Shown here piece after piece: positions 39,609 through 50,183 of a stretch of DNA of 64,000 nt (position 1 is its first letter; each line of letters opens with the position of its first letter). The translations under genes and the position numbers were made by a program. A model generated the notes under the pieces. The model was not told where the DNA came from, made no database searches, and saw only the letters and a list, made by a program, of their open reading frames with translations. Source of the DNA: Liolophura sinensis (Eukaryota > Mollusca > Polyplacophora > Chitonida > Chitonidae); assembly GCF_032854445.1 (NCBI RefSeq), contig NC_088300.1, positions 41,444,458-41,508,457 of the forward strand, written 5' to 3'.

Positions 39609-40284
39609 TAGGGTATTCTGGCATTTTACAGTTAGGATATAGGCTCCATCTAGTATATACCCCCGCTATAGTTGTATCGTGCACGATATGAGTGAAATTA
39701 ATATTACCGTAATACAAGTAAATAGATATCTTGTGTACCTGTATAAACTCAGTAACATACTTGACCATCTTCGAAAAAGCCGTTTATGCTACTTCAGTTA
39801 TATCAGTGTCATTTCAATTGGCCACCATCTACCACGGTATCCACATTGCAACATTTTTCACAATCTAGTATTGTATAATATGATTAATTGATTTTCCTGT
39901 ATTTCATTTGTGTAACGCTGTACTCCATGATTTTACACTTATTAGCTTTATGGGTTCAGAAAGCAATACAGAATGACCGGAGTAGTACAAAACTTTTCGC
40001 CAGGTACACATGACAAATTGATTGACTTAAAGTCGCAATCCAGCCAACGAGGGCTGGTTTTGAACATTCCATCTGTGTGCTGGTGATCATTTGCGGATCT
40101 GTAATATGTGTGTGCACACTTATCTATCGGTTTTGACATATGTAGGTGTGTGCAATTACCTATAGACTTTGCAATTATGTACATATGTTTGTAAGCTTGG
40201 GTTTTACGCTGTACTTAACACTAGGAGTCATCCGGTGTGTGTACACCCTGTGTATTCTTGTGGCAGGGCGACTCTACGCCGCCA

Positions 40285-40690
40285 AAGTGGCCTAGGAGTT
40301 TGGGTATAAATGTTGAAGCGGGCAGCTATCTATGGTCTTTAGCATACATGTATATGGACGTGTAGACTTACCTAGGAATTTTGGTACAAACGTTTAAGGG
40401 GACAGCTATCTATGGATTTTCACATACATGTATGTGGGTGTGTACACTTACCTAGGAGTTTTGGTACACACGTGAAAGCGGACAGCTGTCCATGGGTTTT
40501 ATCATACATGTATATGTGCGTGTACACTTACCTAGGAATTTTAGTACACATGTGGAAGGGGACAGCTATATATGGGTTTTCACATACATGCATGTGGGTG
40601 TGTACTTACCTAGGAGTTTTGGTGCACACGTGGAAGCGGACAGTTATCCATGGGTTTTAGCATACATGTATGTGGGTGTATACACTTACC
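40285..40690. repeat. ~81-bp tandem array carrying copies of an exon 3' end and donor
   Basis: About five units of ~81 bp; older copies extend left to about 40100. On the minus strand each unit ends ACCAAAACTCCTAG|GTAAGT, matching the end of meteorin-like exon 2 (ACCAAAACCCATAG|GTAAGT at 40690/40689). Plus-strand ACTTACC motifs lie near 40367, 40449, 40529 and 40605, besides the real donor at 40685-40690. Confidence 0.85.
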
Positions 40691-41169
40691 TATGGGTTTT
40701 GGTATAAGGTTTCCTGTTCTAACATCGATAATCCTGTTTAAATTATAGCTGCCTCCATCCTTGGTCAAGCAGACCTCGAACGCATCTGAGGAACTCCTCC
40801 GTTCGAAGACCACACGGAGGTTACCTTCTGGGTAGTTCCAAAAGACTGATCCCTCCGCGCAATCTTTGTTGGTGTGAATAGTCATGGTGTTACCAATGCT
40901 AGGACCTCTGTACAAAAAGATGTATCCATGCATGAAGCACCACACTAAAAGCACGTCTCTGTCACATGTTAATACAAAGCACTCCAGGAATCAACAATTT
41001 CTCACGTGACGTTTAGAAAATCAGGAGTTTTATATCAGAGACTGTGATCCCATTATAGCCTGTCCGGTAATTAAGCTACCGGCAGAAAGCAAAACAATGA
41101 AATCAACTTCGAAGATTTTTTACCCTTACAGCGTTTTTTTCAGATTTCAGATTTGTGTATATGCTTAGC

Positions 41170-41251
<82 letters not shown>

Positions 41252-41395
41252 TATGTCTTTTAAATATGTCTTTCCATATTTCTTGCATATAGTGAATACT
41301 TACGGATTGGGAGTAAGCCTGCATGGCACCTCATATGGAAATTGACCATAACACAGAGCTGTACAAATCGTCAAGAGCAGCAAAAGTTTCTTCAT
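40690..41395 (-). CDS. Small secreted meteorin-like protein (exons 1-2; last exon unsure)
   Basis: Exon 1 (41304-41395) starts with a signal peptide (MKKLLLLLTICTALCYG). Exon 2 is 40690-40907. Intron phases (2 then 1) and exon 1 length (92 nt) equal those of the paralogue at 48.3 kb. The core HTNKDCAEGSVFWNYPEGNL RVVFERRS...FEVCL aligns with NKDCSYGNVWWDYPSGNL SVKFEQNG...FEVCL there, and resembles the meteorin N-terminal pattern C..G.V.W.YP.GAL.V ... VCL. The expected third exon lies at lower coordinates. A frame at about 39948-40070 on the minus strand with SCVPGEKFCTTPVILYCF is a candidate, but its acceptor is weak. A (TA)n tract fills part of intron 1. Probably an extracellular factor; function not shown. 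Confidence 0.75.
41175..41247. repeat. (TA)n microsatellite
   Basis: About 36 uninterrupted TA units inside intron 1 of the minus-strand meteorin-like gene. Confidence 0.95.
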
Positions 41396-42889
41396 TTTCT
41401 GAGACGCCAGATGGTCTTAAGAGCCTAATCTACAGAACGGAAATAACAAAAACAAAGTTCGATTGTTTAGGTTAATATGTCTAAGCCAGTCGGTCATAAA
41501 ACTTTCAAAAGTAAACAGTGTTTAAAATATTCGATGTTAAGAGAGGCAGACAAGATGTTGAATTATATTGCACTTACTTCTTTGCCCTTTAGCCGAAAAA
41601 TGTAGCTGGGGTCGTATCTGTGGAATGTCTCATTAAATGAGTGTATCATACAGCCAGGTGTGACTTTAAAGTTTATTTGGTTCATTTTGACTAACTATCT
41701 CTTATCTGTACAAAACAGATTACAGATAGGTTATACCATGTCAAGGATAGCTCCCTTTCACTACATTTGAATCCAAAAGAAATTCTACACATGGTGTATA
41801 ACCATAAACCCATAGGCTTTGTGAGAAGGCTATTAGGTTAGATAAAGAGATGGAAGAGCTATTAAACTTATTCCCTTCTATCCTTTAAACGTCGTGCTTA
41901 TCTATCCGTCTAATACCAGGTGAGCTAGGAATGTTTGGACAAACGACAGTGGTTTTTATAATATTTTTAAAAATGTAGTGAATAAAAATATTCAAGTGTT
42001 TGTGAACGACACGGTTGCCTATACATGCAAGGCTGGAACCAACAGAAAATAGTACTTTACTTGCCTTAATAATAGCTTTAATTGTCCTAGAGTGTTTTTC
42101 TGTTTCTTGTTGTTGTTTCTTTTTTTTTTTTTTGAGTGTTTATTTTACATGTCTGGACAGGGGATGTGATTAAAAACTATTGCACATGACGTTAGATGAG
42201 ACTTCGGGCAACACCTTTGATGGTTTTGAATGGTTTAAACTGATACTGTATCAGCAATGTGTACATCTTTCTCGTGTACACCTGCTTATGCTGTTCCCAA
42301 ATGACATTATCCGCGTCACAGGCTGTTAGTTCAAAAACTAGTTTGTCAAGGATACTCCATCAAACGCCTTCATTCTAAGTTTCTCAAATTTTACAATGAG
42401 TATAACACTCTCGTTGGCAGGTATGGACAGAGCGTTCAGAATCTCTGGTGATCTGCATTGTGATCAACCACAAAGAAGGCGCTGTTATCCTTATGTGCAT
42501 ATCTATCACCTACATGGTATTAACAACACAGATGGCGCTTGTTGCGGAGTGTAACGGTCTATCTTGTAGGCAGCTTTTATACAGACAAGCATGTTATGTG
42601 TAACATCATAGATGGCGCCTCTTGTAGTATGAGACCCTTACATATTAAAGGGAAAGAATCGTCCGTTACTTTTGAATCACAATCTGTTCGGTTGAGGTCT
42701 GTAACGCTCGTCATTTTCGAACTGTATCTAATACCGTTTATCCTGGGGCTAGGGGACCGTAAAGACAGCCATGCTCATTACATCTGCATGAGGCCTTTAT
42801 GAACAGTTGCAATCAAAGCGCTACTGAGATACCTTGTTTAATTGTTATTTGACCTGGAACTCATTCATGGACTACGAATTTGAACTTTG

Positions 42890-43115
42890 ATATGGAATTC
42901 ATGCCTGGAATATCCACTGTCTGCCCGGCGTCATTGAAAACTGATGACCGCTTCTCTCTTGTGTGTTACCGATTTTATTTCCTATTTGTATAATTTCTTA
43001 CATACCTTTGTCTTTGGGAGGTAGTGTTAAACGTTGTTTTGGAAATGGATCTTGCGATTATCGACTTGGAACGCCCTTTACGGACTACGAATGGTATACG
43101 AATGTGGGACATGAC
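42890..43115 (+). repeat. ~230-bp interspersed repeat, copy 3
   Basis: CTGTCTGCCCGGCGTCATTG, AAAACTGATGACCGCTTCTC, TCTTGTGTGTTACC, TTGCGATTATCGACTTGGAA and CGCCCTTTACGGACTACGAA are collinear with the copies at 10.7 and 12.3 kb. This appears to be the least decayed copy. Confidence 0.65.
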
Positions 43116-44006
43116 GCTTATATTTAATGTATCAACACTGATTTAACCCCATATCAAAAACATTCATTAAGAATTGCTCCAAGAGTATTGCATCTCCTAT
43201 TTCATTCATTTGTATATTACAAAACAAAGGACCAGACTATATGCTGAGGTATTGAAGTAACTATGTTAACCATGGCTGCCAAGATATGGGAAGGGTTTCT
43301 TTGTCATGTTTATGTATTTTGTGGTGGATTTGGATCCAGCGTGGTTGCGAAAGAAATATAACTGTGACGTATCTAGCAACAACAGGATTTTTGTGTTTTT
43401 TAGTGAATTAGACATATTGACTGTAACAAACAAAGAAATAGTGTTGTATCAATCACATGGTCATACAGGTAATAATAACACGGACTGATTGATGTACTGC
43501 ATGTTGCTGTTGTTGTTACATTACTGGGATCATACATTAGTGTAATAAACATTCAGAACATATTCTAGAGCGCTACATGGTATTACTTTACTATTTATAT
43601 GACTAGAACATCAAATTACCCGTTCTGTGTACCGTGAACTGCGAACTTATGAACTGTGGCACATCTCGCTAATATAGATTCACTATCTGTTTACATAACA
43701 AAAGGATGCGGGCTACGTGGTTTTGCTACACGTACCAAAATAACACAAATATTGAAACTAAATGAAGCAATAGCAAAAAGATATGCAGATTTCTGCTTAC
43801 TGTTACTGTTTATAATGGACAATAAACACATTATACTACGTACCGATTGGTATTCTTCCCACGATCGCTAACAGAGAGTAGAGGATTGAAGAACTCGTCT
43901 TCGCATGGAGGTGTGTTTAAGATGGCAGTGGATACACATGTATAAGATTGGGAAACCGCAGGTGACTTTAGAGAACTGGAGGAAACGAACTCTTCAGTAA
44001 CGGAGG

Positions 44007-46790
44007 GATTGTCGAACGCCTAATCATGTAATAGCGTCTAATCATGATAAAACGCTGTGCTTAATCGTGTAACAGCACCTAATCATGGGAAAGCGCTGCG
44101 CCTAATCGTGTAACATCACCTAATCATGTTAAAATGCTGCATTTAATCGTGTAACTGCGACTAATCGTGTTAAAATACGGCGACTAATCATGTAACATCG
44201 CTCAATCATGGTAAAACCCTGCGCCTAATCGTGTAAGAGTGCCCGACAATGGGAAAAGTGTGCGCTTAATCGTGGAACCTCGCTAATTGTAAAATATTGC
44301 CCAGTTTGTTTTAAATAACGATGCTGTTACATAGATGATATTAACTTCTAACATAAAACAAAAAAATAAATGAAAATTAAAGATTTATATTATTCAAATC
44401 TTTTTAACTGAATCCAATCCATAAACCCTGCATCGATACCAGCAGTAGTATCAGAATTTTTTTCTTTCCATTTCCATAGGCTTAAATCATGTTTAACTGA
44501 CATAATGAATACTTTTACACACTGAAATATTTAGGACGTATTTTGACTATGCTACAACACTGTTGTTGTGGTAAACAATATACGCATCATTTCGTACTGT
44601 TACGTATATATGACGTAACATATATGTAAGCGCAAGGTTACCACCAGAGAGTCGGGTACGGGACACTGAACCGTTAGCATCCAGTGATATACCTTCCTAC
44701 CAGAATAAAATCAGCCCTCTAGACAAAGCTTCTATAGCTTCATTTCTCGGCCTGATAATATAAACCGTTGGTTATTATTGTCTTGAAACCAATGAAACAT
44801 GGTAGAAATATGGATTTGCCAAATCACGGATTAAAAAGGGTCATAGGAGATCGAATCTTCTTTGCAAATGACTTTCGAAACATGGAATTAGTACCATTTG
44901 ATATGTTTATGAATGAAGACATGAAGTGACGCCATCAAACCTGTAGCTACTCTCTGGTTAGAAACAAAGTCAAGTCAGAATATTGATCACAATATACATA
45001 TATACGCTTTGCAAGTACCACACCAAAAACCTTTCCCCATATCTGTGGTTATCACTGTAACCATATAAAGTAAGCACCAGCTACTCACATTTCTCCATGC
45101 GTGTGACAAGCACGAACCACATTTCCCCATACGTGGAACAAGCACGAACCACATTTCCCCACGCGTGTAACAATTACGAACCACATTTTCCCGTCTGTTG
45201 TAAACATGTCACATTTCTACATGTCTGTAAAAAGCATATCTCACATTTCTACAAGTCTGTATTAAGCATGTCACATTTCTACATGTCTGTAGTAAGCATA
45301 TATCACATTTCTACAAGTCTGTAGTAAGCATGTCACATTTCTACATGTCTGTAGTAAGCATGTCACATTTCTACATGTCTGTAGTAAGCATATATCACAT
45401 TCCTTAAAGTCTGTAGTAAGCATATGTCACATTTCTACATGTCTGTGGTAAGCATATGTCAAATTTTTTTCGTGTATAGTAAGCATCTGTTACACTTCTA
45501 CATGTCCAGTGAGTATTTGTCGCATTTTCCAATGCCGGTAGTACAGGTACACTGGAACACAATAGTCACAATTCCCACCACTCATTGGCACGTAAAGGGT
45601 TAAAAATACATTTTCACATTACCTCTTTAGTCAGCATCAATCATAGTGGCGGGTTTTAATGTAAGGAAATTGATATAGGTTGGCTTATAGTTACTATTCT
45701 ATTGATTTGCTGTTAACCTCACACTTGTTCTCCTATACCTTGACCCACACTTATATGGACGGAGGAAACCTGGGCAAACTTGTGGCAAGTTACTTACATG
45801 TACAGAAAAAGTGTGGCACGCCATGATGGAAGACAAATGGTCGTCAACGAAGGTTGACGATAAGACTGGGTAAACGAAACCGCGGACGTCACTGACCGCT
45901 TTTTGCCACAAACTAATATAATTTAAGGAAACAATGAGGGCGGGGAGGTGTAGAAATTCCCTGTTCAATTACAGCTGAGCCACGTCTCGCTATTTCAGTT
46001 ACCAGTTTAAATGTTGTTTACAATCTCAGATGGCTGTACACGGGATACAAGTACAGCTGCGGATAAATACCCTAAGTCCCTTTTCCATACATAAGAGTTC
46101 AAGAAGGTGGCAACTGTTTAACAGATTCTTTAATCCCCATACTGTACTGCATATAGTCAAAATACGACCTATGGATATTTAAGATTTAAAATTTAAAGGG
46201 ATGTCAGTTAAACATGATTTTTAAAGCTTCTAGAAAATGAGAAAAAAAATAATTCTAATGATACTTTTGCTGGTATCGATGCAGGGATTATGGATTGAAT
46301 TCATTTAAAAAGATTTGAATAATATAATTCTTATAAGTACTTATAATATAAGCTCCGGAATGTACCGTTATTTTTTGTTTGTTTTACGTAACAAGTTAAT
46401 TTGACTTATCTGTCAGCATCGCCATCCACAACATACTGGACAATAGTTCAGTAGCGAGGTTCCACGATTAAGCACACTCTTTTACCATTGATGGGCGCCG
46501 TTACACGGTTAAGCGCAGAACTTTACCTTGATTAGGCAATGTTATTTACATGATTAGGATACGCATTTAACAAGGTTAGGCGCAGTTACACGATTAAACG
46601 CAGCATTTTACCATGATTATGCGCTGTTACACGATTAAGACCAGCGTTTTACCATGATTAGGCGCTATTACACGATTAGGCGCAGCGTCTTACCACGATT
46701 AGGAGCTGCTACACGATTATGCGCAGAGTTTTACCATGATCTGGCGCGGTTATACAGTTCGGCGAATTACACAATTAGGTGCTCGACAGG
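44007..46790. mobile_element. Foldback-like element with inverted arrays of a 41-bp repeat
   Basis: The left arm (about 44007-44320) is a direct array of a ~41-bp unit (CCTAATCGTGTAACAGCACC TAATCATGG then TAAAACGCTGCG). The right arm (about 46425-46790) is the same array in reverse orientation (TTTTACCATGATTAGGCGCT ATTACACGATTAGGCGCAGCG). Arm borders also match when one is inverted: the outer ends read TGTCGAACGCCTAAT and TGTCGAGCACCTAAT; the inner ends share CTTAATCGTGGAACCTCGCTA then TATTG.CCAGT.TGTT. The homology therefore extends past the repeats, so these are true long inverted terminal repeats. The ~2.1 kb core has a 32-bp minisatellite but no recognisable transposase. I could not identify a convincing target-site duplication. 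Confidence 0.7.
45075..45540. repeat. 32-33-bp minisatellite
   Basis: About 13-14 units. The first four resemble CACATTTCCCCATACGTGGA ACAAGCACGAAC; the rest are CACATTTCTACATGTCTGTA GTAAGCATATGT. It lies in the core of the foldback-like element. Confidence 0.85.
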
Positions 46791-46794
46791 GGTT

Positions 46795-46995
46795 TTGACT
46801 GCATCAACACATGTCCATCACTAATCAGGTCGCATGTTCGATACCAGCTCTCGCCAGATCATGCGAGGCTTTTTCTGATCCTGGATGTGTCAAATATTTG
46901 GGAAAGCACTGTACTGAGCAAAGCTCTGTGCCGTCCACTCCATCCATCCAGGGTCATCAAGTATAATATTCGCCATTACAAGGGCTGTGTGTGAA
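46795..46995 (+). mobile_element. tRNA-like SINE (family D), single copy
   Basis: A B-box-like CATGTTCGATACCAGC precedes GATCCTGGATGTGTCAAATA, GCACTGTACTGAGCAAAGCT, CTGTGCCGTCCACTCCATCC and AGGGTCATCAAGTATAATAT. Only one copy is in the window, so the call rests on the B box and adjacency to other elements. Confidence 0.4.
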
Positions 46996-47479
46996 TATAT
47001 CAATTTGAGCGTGTTGGTATGTGTTCCCGGAAGACCAGAACCGCAAACTGACGTTTACACGATAAATGCCGTTTTTAAAATTATCTTATTTGGCATTTCT
47101 TCAGTGCTCTGCATCCTTCATTCTAACATAAATTTCCATACCCTGCCATACTATTAATGTCCAGATGTTGTCAAATGTATATGACATCAATACCCTACAA
47201 GGTCACCATACCAATACATGACCGGGTTTTTTTTAAATACTAGGCCACAAAGAAAGTCACTAAGGCCAATTATTTTTTGAAAGTAGACTGTGCAAACATA
47301 CACAGGTGACAGGAAAAAACCCAGATCTTTCCACAATATAGTCAACAGCAACTGGTATTCTTAGACCCGCCAATCTTGGGTACAGCTTGTACACGTGAGT
47401 ATACTTTTTTAAAAATTATTTTTTTCACTTAACTGCGATGTATTTACCATATATTTACCATAACCCTTACGTGCCATAT

Positions 47480-47720
47480 TCTTATGTTTGTATTTATTTG
47501 ATTGGTGTTCAAATCCGAGCATTATAAGAGTGAATGATTCGGAGTACAAGTAACTGTAAACTTCCCCATGTGTAACACATAGCCGACAGTCTCCTCAAGG
47601 TGTAGTCCTATGCCATTTTGATCCCCAGCGAACTTTATTTCATTTAGTTAATTGCTGTTTAACGCCAATACGTGAGAATTTTTCACTTATACGATGGCCG
47701 TCAAGCACGATGTACTTGAG
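47480..47720 (-). mobile_element. Two decayed SINE family A tails
   Basis: Two reverse-complement 3' ends: TTTATTTGATTGGTGTTCAA ATCCGAGC at 47489, and TTAATTGCTGTTTAACGCCA ATACGTGAGAATTTTTCACT TATACGATGGCCGTCAAGCA at about 47645-47707. Confidence 0.6.
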
Positions 47721-48342
47721 TAAATGCTATAGTACAAAGAAATATATTCCGGAGTAACTATTTGTATCTGTATTCTTGTATAATTGTCGCGCGCCTTAAT
47801 CGTTAATGATTGGTCAGTGTGTGCCTGTTCAGAGTGTATACCATACCCCGCAATCGTATATGGTATGCTGGTTTTAATAGTTCTGAGACAAACGGAGTAA
47901 TACGTCTGTCTGTCTACAAACACAAAACGGTGTAGCCATGTAAACCATGACTTGGCTTTCCGACACCACATCGAAAACGCCCATCAGAAATTCTATCGTA
48001 CCGGATACAGTGCCTCTAATTTTAGCTTAATACGACACTTCATCTTCAGATGTGTGGATGTACGAGCTCACTGACTGAAGCAAAGGTAGTATAATTGTTC
48101 ACCTTTTTTCCGCGCAGTGTTTAATATGGACACAACATGACGTTATAATTCTATGTTTCTGGGCACATACATTGTTTATAGTTCACGCACGGGTTTCTGT
48201 CTGACTGGTTACAGTGTTGTCTGTGCCAGAACAACAAAAACCTAGATCCCTGGTGTACAGAACTAATTAGTGTATAACCGGAACCGCTACAATTTTATCA
48301 TTCTAGGCTTATCATTGACAAGACGACTTATAACAGGGGAGA

Positions 48343-50081
48343 ATGTTGAAGCTGGGGTTGATTGTTCTGGCCAGTGCAACCGTATGCTTTGGTCAGTCTC
48401 TATTTGGTGACAAATGTACCTTGTGGCCAATACGGTAAGCCATCAGTTAAATTAAGGCCATTTTGGAATTCTCTCGATTCCATATGAGCCCATTTGCATG
48501 CAATTGTGGGTCATGCACTACATTCATTATGAAACTTAATATACCTTCAGTAAGAATTTATCGGGTACCTAGAACAATATATACCAAATTGTTTTTTAAG
48601 ATCTGTCTGCTTACTGAAAACTGGTTTGAAAAGTATTATACTTTTTCATCTTAACTGGTATGGATTGGTATCCAGTTGTCTGTATCTTGACACTGTCTAC
48701 ATGTATTAACCGATGGTACGAAGACCATTTGGGGGTGGTTCCTGCTCAGTTTCAATAAATAAATCTCACGAGACTGTTGACGTTTGAAGTGCGCCTGATC
48801 ATCAGATCTGCTGTCGCATCCTTTCACTCATTGAAACCACTTCTACTAAAATATTTCACAACAGATTTTTACCCTCCGCTGAAGCTGGTTGACGGTGTAG
48901 TATTAGGCTTAGGGGTATACGCAATCCTAACTAACCTCGATAATGTCAAATTCAGGATTCCGTTTTGATCATTTAAAATTACGTCTTTCTTCTCGAAATA
49001 AATAATGCATATCGAACATTTCTGCTTGGACAGTGGACCAGAAGTAAGCGCCAATAAGGACTGTTCCTATGGTAACGTCTGGTGGGACTATCCGAGTGGC
49101 AATCTTAGTGTCAAATTCGAGCAGAATGGTCCATCAACAAGTTTCGAAGTGTGTCTGTCATCTGAGGGCGCTGCCTACCTGATTGACGGCATTTATGACG
49201 AGAGCAACGGGGCAAACGTACCTATCCCGACTGAAGGTAAATCTATTAGTCGAATTTATGATGCACAGTATCAGGCGTGAAAATACGCTTTGGTAAACCA
49301 AATTTTTTTTCCTGCGTCAAACAGCTCTCAGGTGCTTTCGCTGTCATGTAGGCCTATATCAATCGGTCAGTCTGTCGGCTATTCCGTCATTCGGTTAGTT
49401 GGCTCGTTCACACTGCTGACATTCTATCTTAGAATTGCGAATTTGCGCTTTTTTGGAAAATGTGTACATATATAACCCCACATGTACAGTCATCTTGCAT
49501 ATTCAATTTTAACTGCTTTTTGTTTAATCAATGCGGAAGCTGTTTCGAATCTACTCGCATCTTTTGGCTCATCAACTGATCTAACGATGTACTGCAAGCC
49601 AAGCAGCACTGACCAGCTCGACACGGCAATACCTTATTAAATCTGGTCTCAGGTTCATTCGTGAAGGTGCTTCGAATCTAACTCCCCCTCCTTCGGCGAC
49701 CTCACGAAGTCAAGAGAATTGCCAGGTGCCTGGTGAGGCCCGAATGTTTCTCGGGACACTGTTTTGCTTCTTCTATCCATAAATTATGACAGTTGTCGAA
49801 TAAATCAAGAGCCATATTCATCAGCAAGGCGTCAAATACGAATGTTTTTGTACAGGTGACACTGAGTATGAGGACTAGCTATTGTATATAGTTTTCCTTG
49901 GAATAACACAAAATTTGAAAAACTGTAACCACAGGCAGTTATTTTCTGTAATGTGTGTTTTTCGATTACAGGCTCTCCCTCCTGTGTGAATAGCGTGGAC
50001 GGCAAGGTCATTCTCTGCTTCCGGGCCAGTGACACGTTGTATTACATGGCGCTAATGCCTTACAAAATAAGCCACTCATAA
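48343..50081 (+). CDS. Small secreted meteorin-like protein, 134 aa, complete
   Basis: Three exons (48343-48434, 49034-49236, 49972-50081) with GT/AG junctions and phases 2 and 1. The signal peptide is MLKLGLIVLASATVCFG. The mature part holds five Cys: DKC, NKDC, FEVC, SPSC and VILC. The pattern C..G.V.W.YP.G.L.V followed by VCL, then SNGAN and CF...... LYYMALMPYKI, follows the order seen in the first ~110 mature residues of vertebrate meteorin/METRNL (their CUB-like part). It lacks the long C-terminal part (vertebrate proteins are ~290-310 aa). Paralogue of the minus-strand gene at 40.7 kb, arranged divergently. Meteorins are secreted neurotrophic or immune factors; whether that role holds here is unknown. 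Family assignment is from remembered patterns and is moderate; the gene model itself is strong. Confidence 0.8.
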
Positions 50082-50177
50082 TTATCCAGGAGTCTTGCTG
50101 ACTTACGTAGAGGAGCCCATATGGCTAAAGCTAGAACATTACATACATATATGTATTACACTGGGTAAACAATGTCA

Positions 50178-50183
50178 AATAAA
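50178..50183 (+). promoter_or_regulatory. Polyadenylation signal AATAAA
   Basis: TCAAATAAACTG lies about 97 nt after the stop codon at 50079-50081, a suitable place for the 3' end of the meteorin-like transcript. Confidence 0.5.

Larger units (their letters stand above)
35653..40689. other. SLC9B 3' flank and repeat-bearing spacer
   Basis: No coding exon is recognised. The first part is probably SLC9B 3' UTR: candidate AATAAA motifs occur at 37314-37319 and 37457-37462, but which is used is unknown. The stretch also holds a SINE remnant (35860-35970), a 19-bp minisatellite (36330-36512), degenerate short repeats at 38343-38480, a MITE at 39.4 kb and an ~81-bp array at 40.28-40.69 kb. Confidence 0.45.
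41396..48342. other. Spacer between the two meteorin-like genes
   Basis: The genes are divergent, so both promoters lie here. No other gene is recognised. Contents: a ~230-bp repeat at 42.89 kb, the foldback-like element at 44.0-46.79 kb, a tRNA-like SINE at 46.8-47.0 kb and two SINE family A tails at 47.48-47.72 kb. A block of related trinucleotide phrases (CATAGATGGCGC, CACAGATGGCGC) lies near 42520-42620. Confidence 0.5.

Noticed and set aside
40412-40707. Plus-strand ORFs over the 81-bp array
   Set aside because: They are antisense translations of the tandem repeat and share no features with known proteins.
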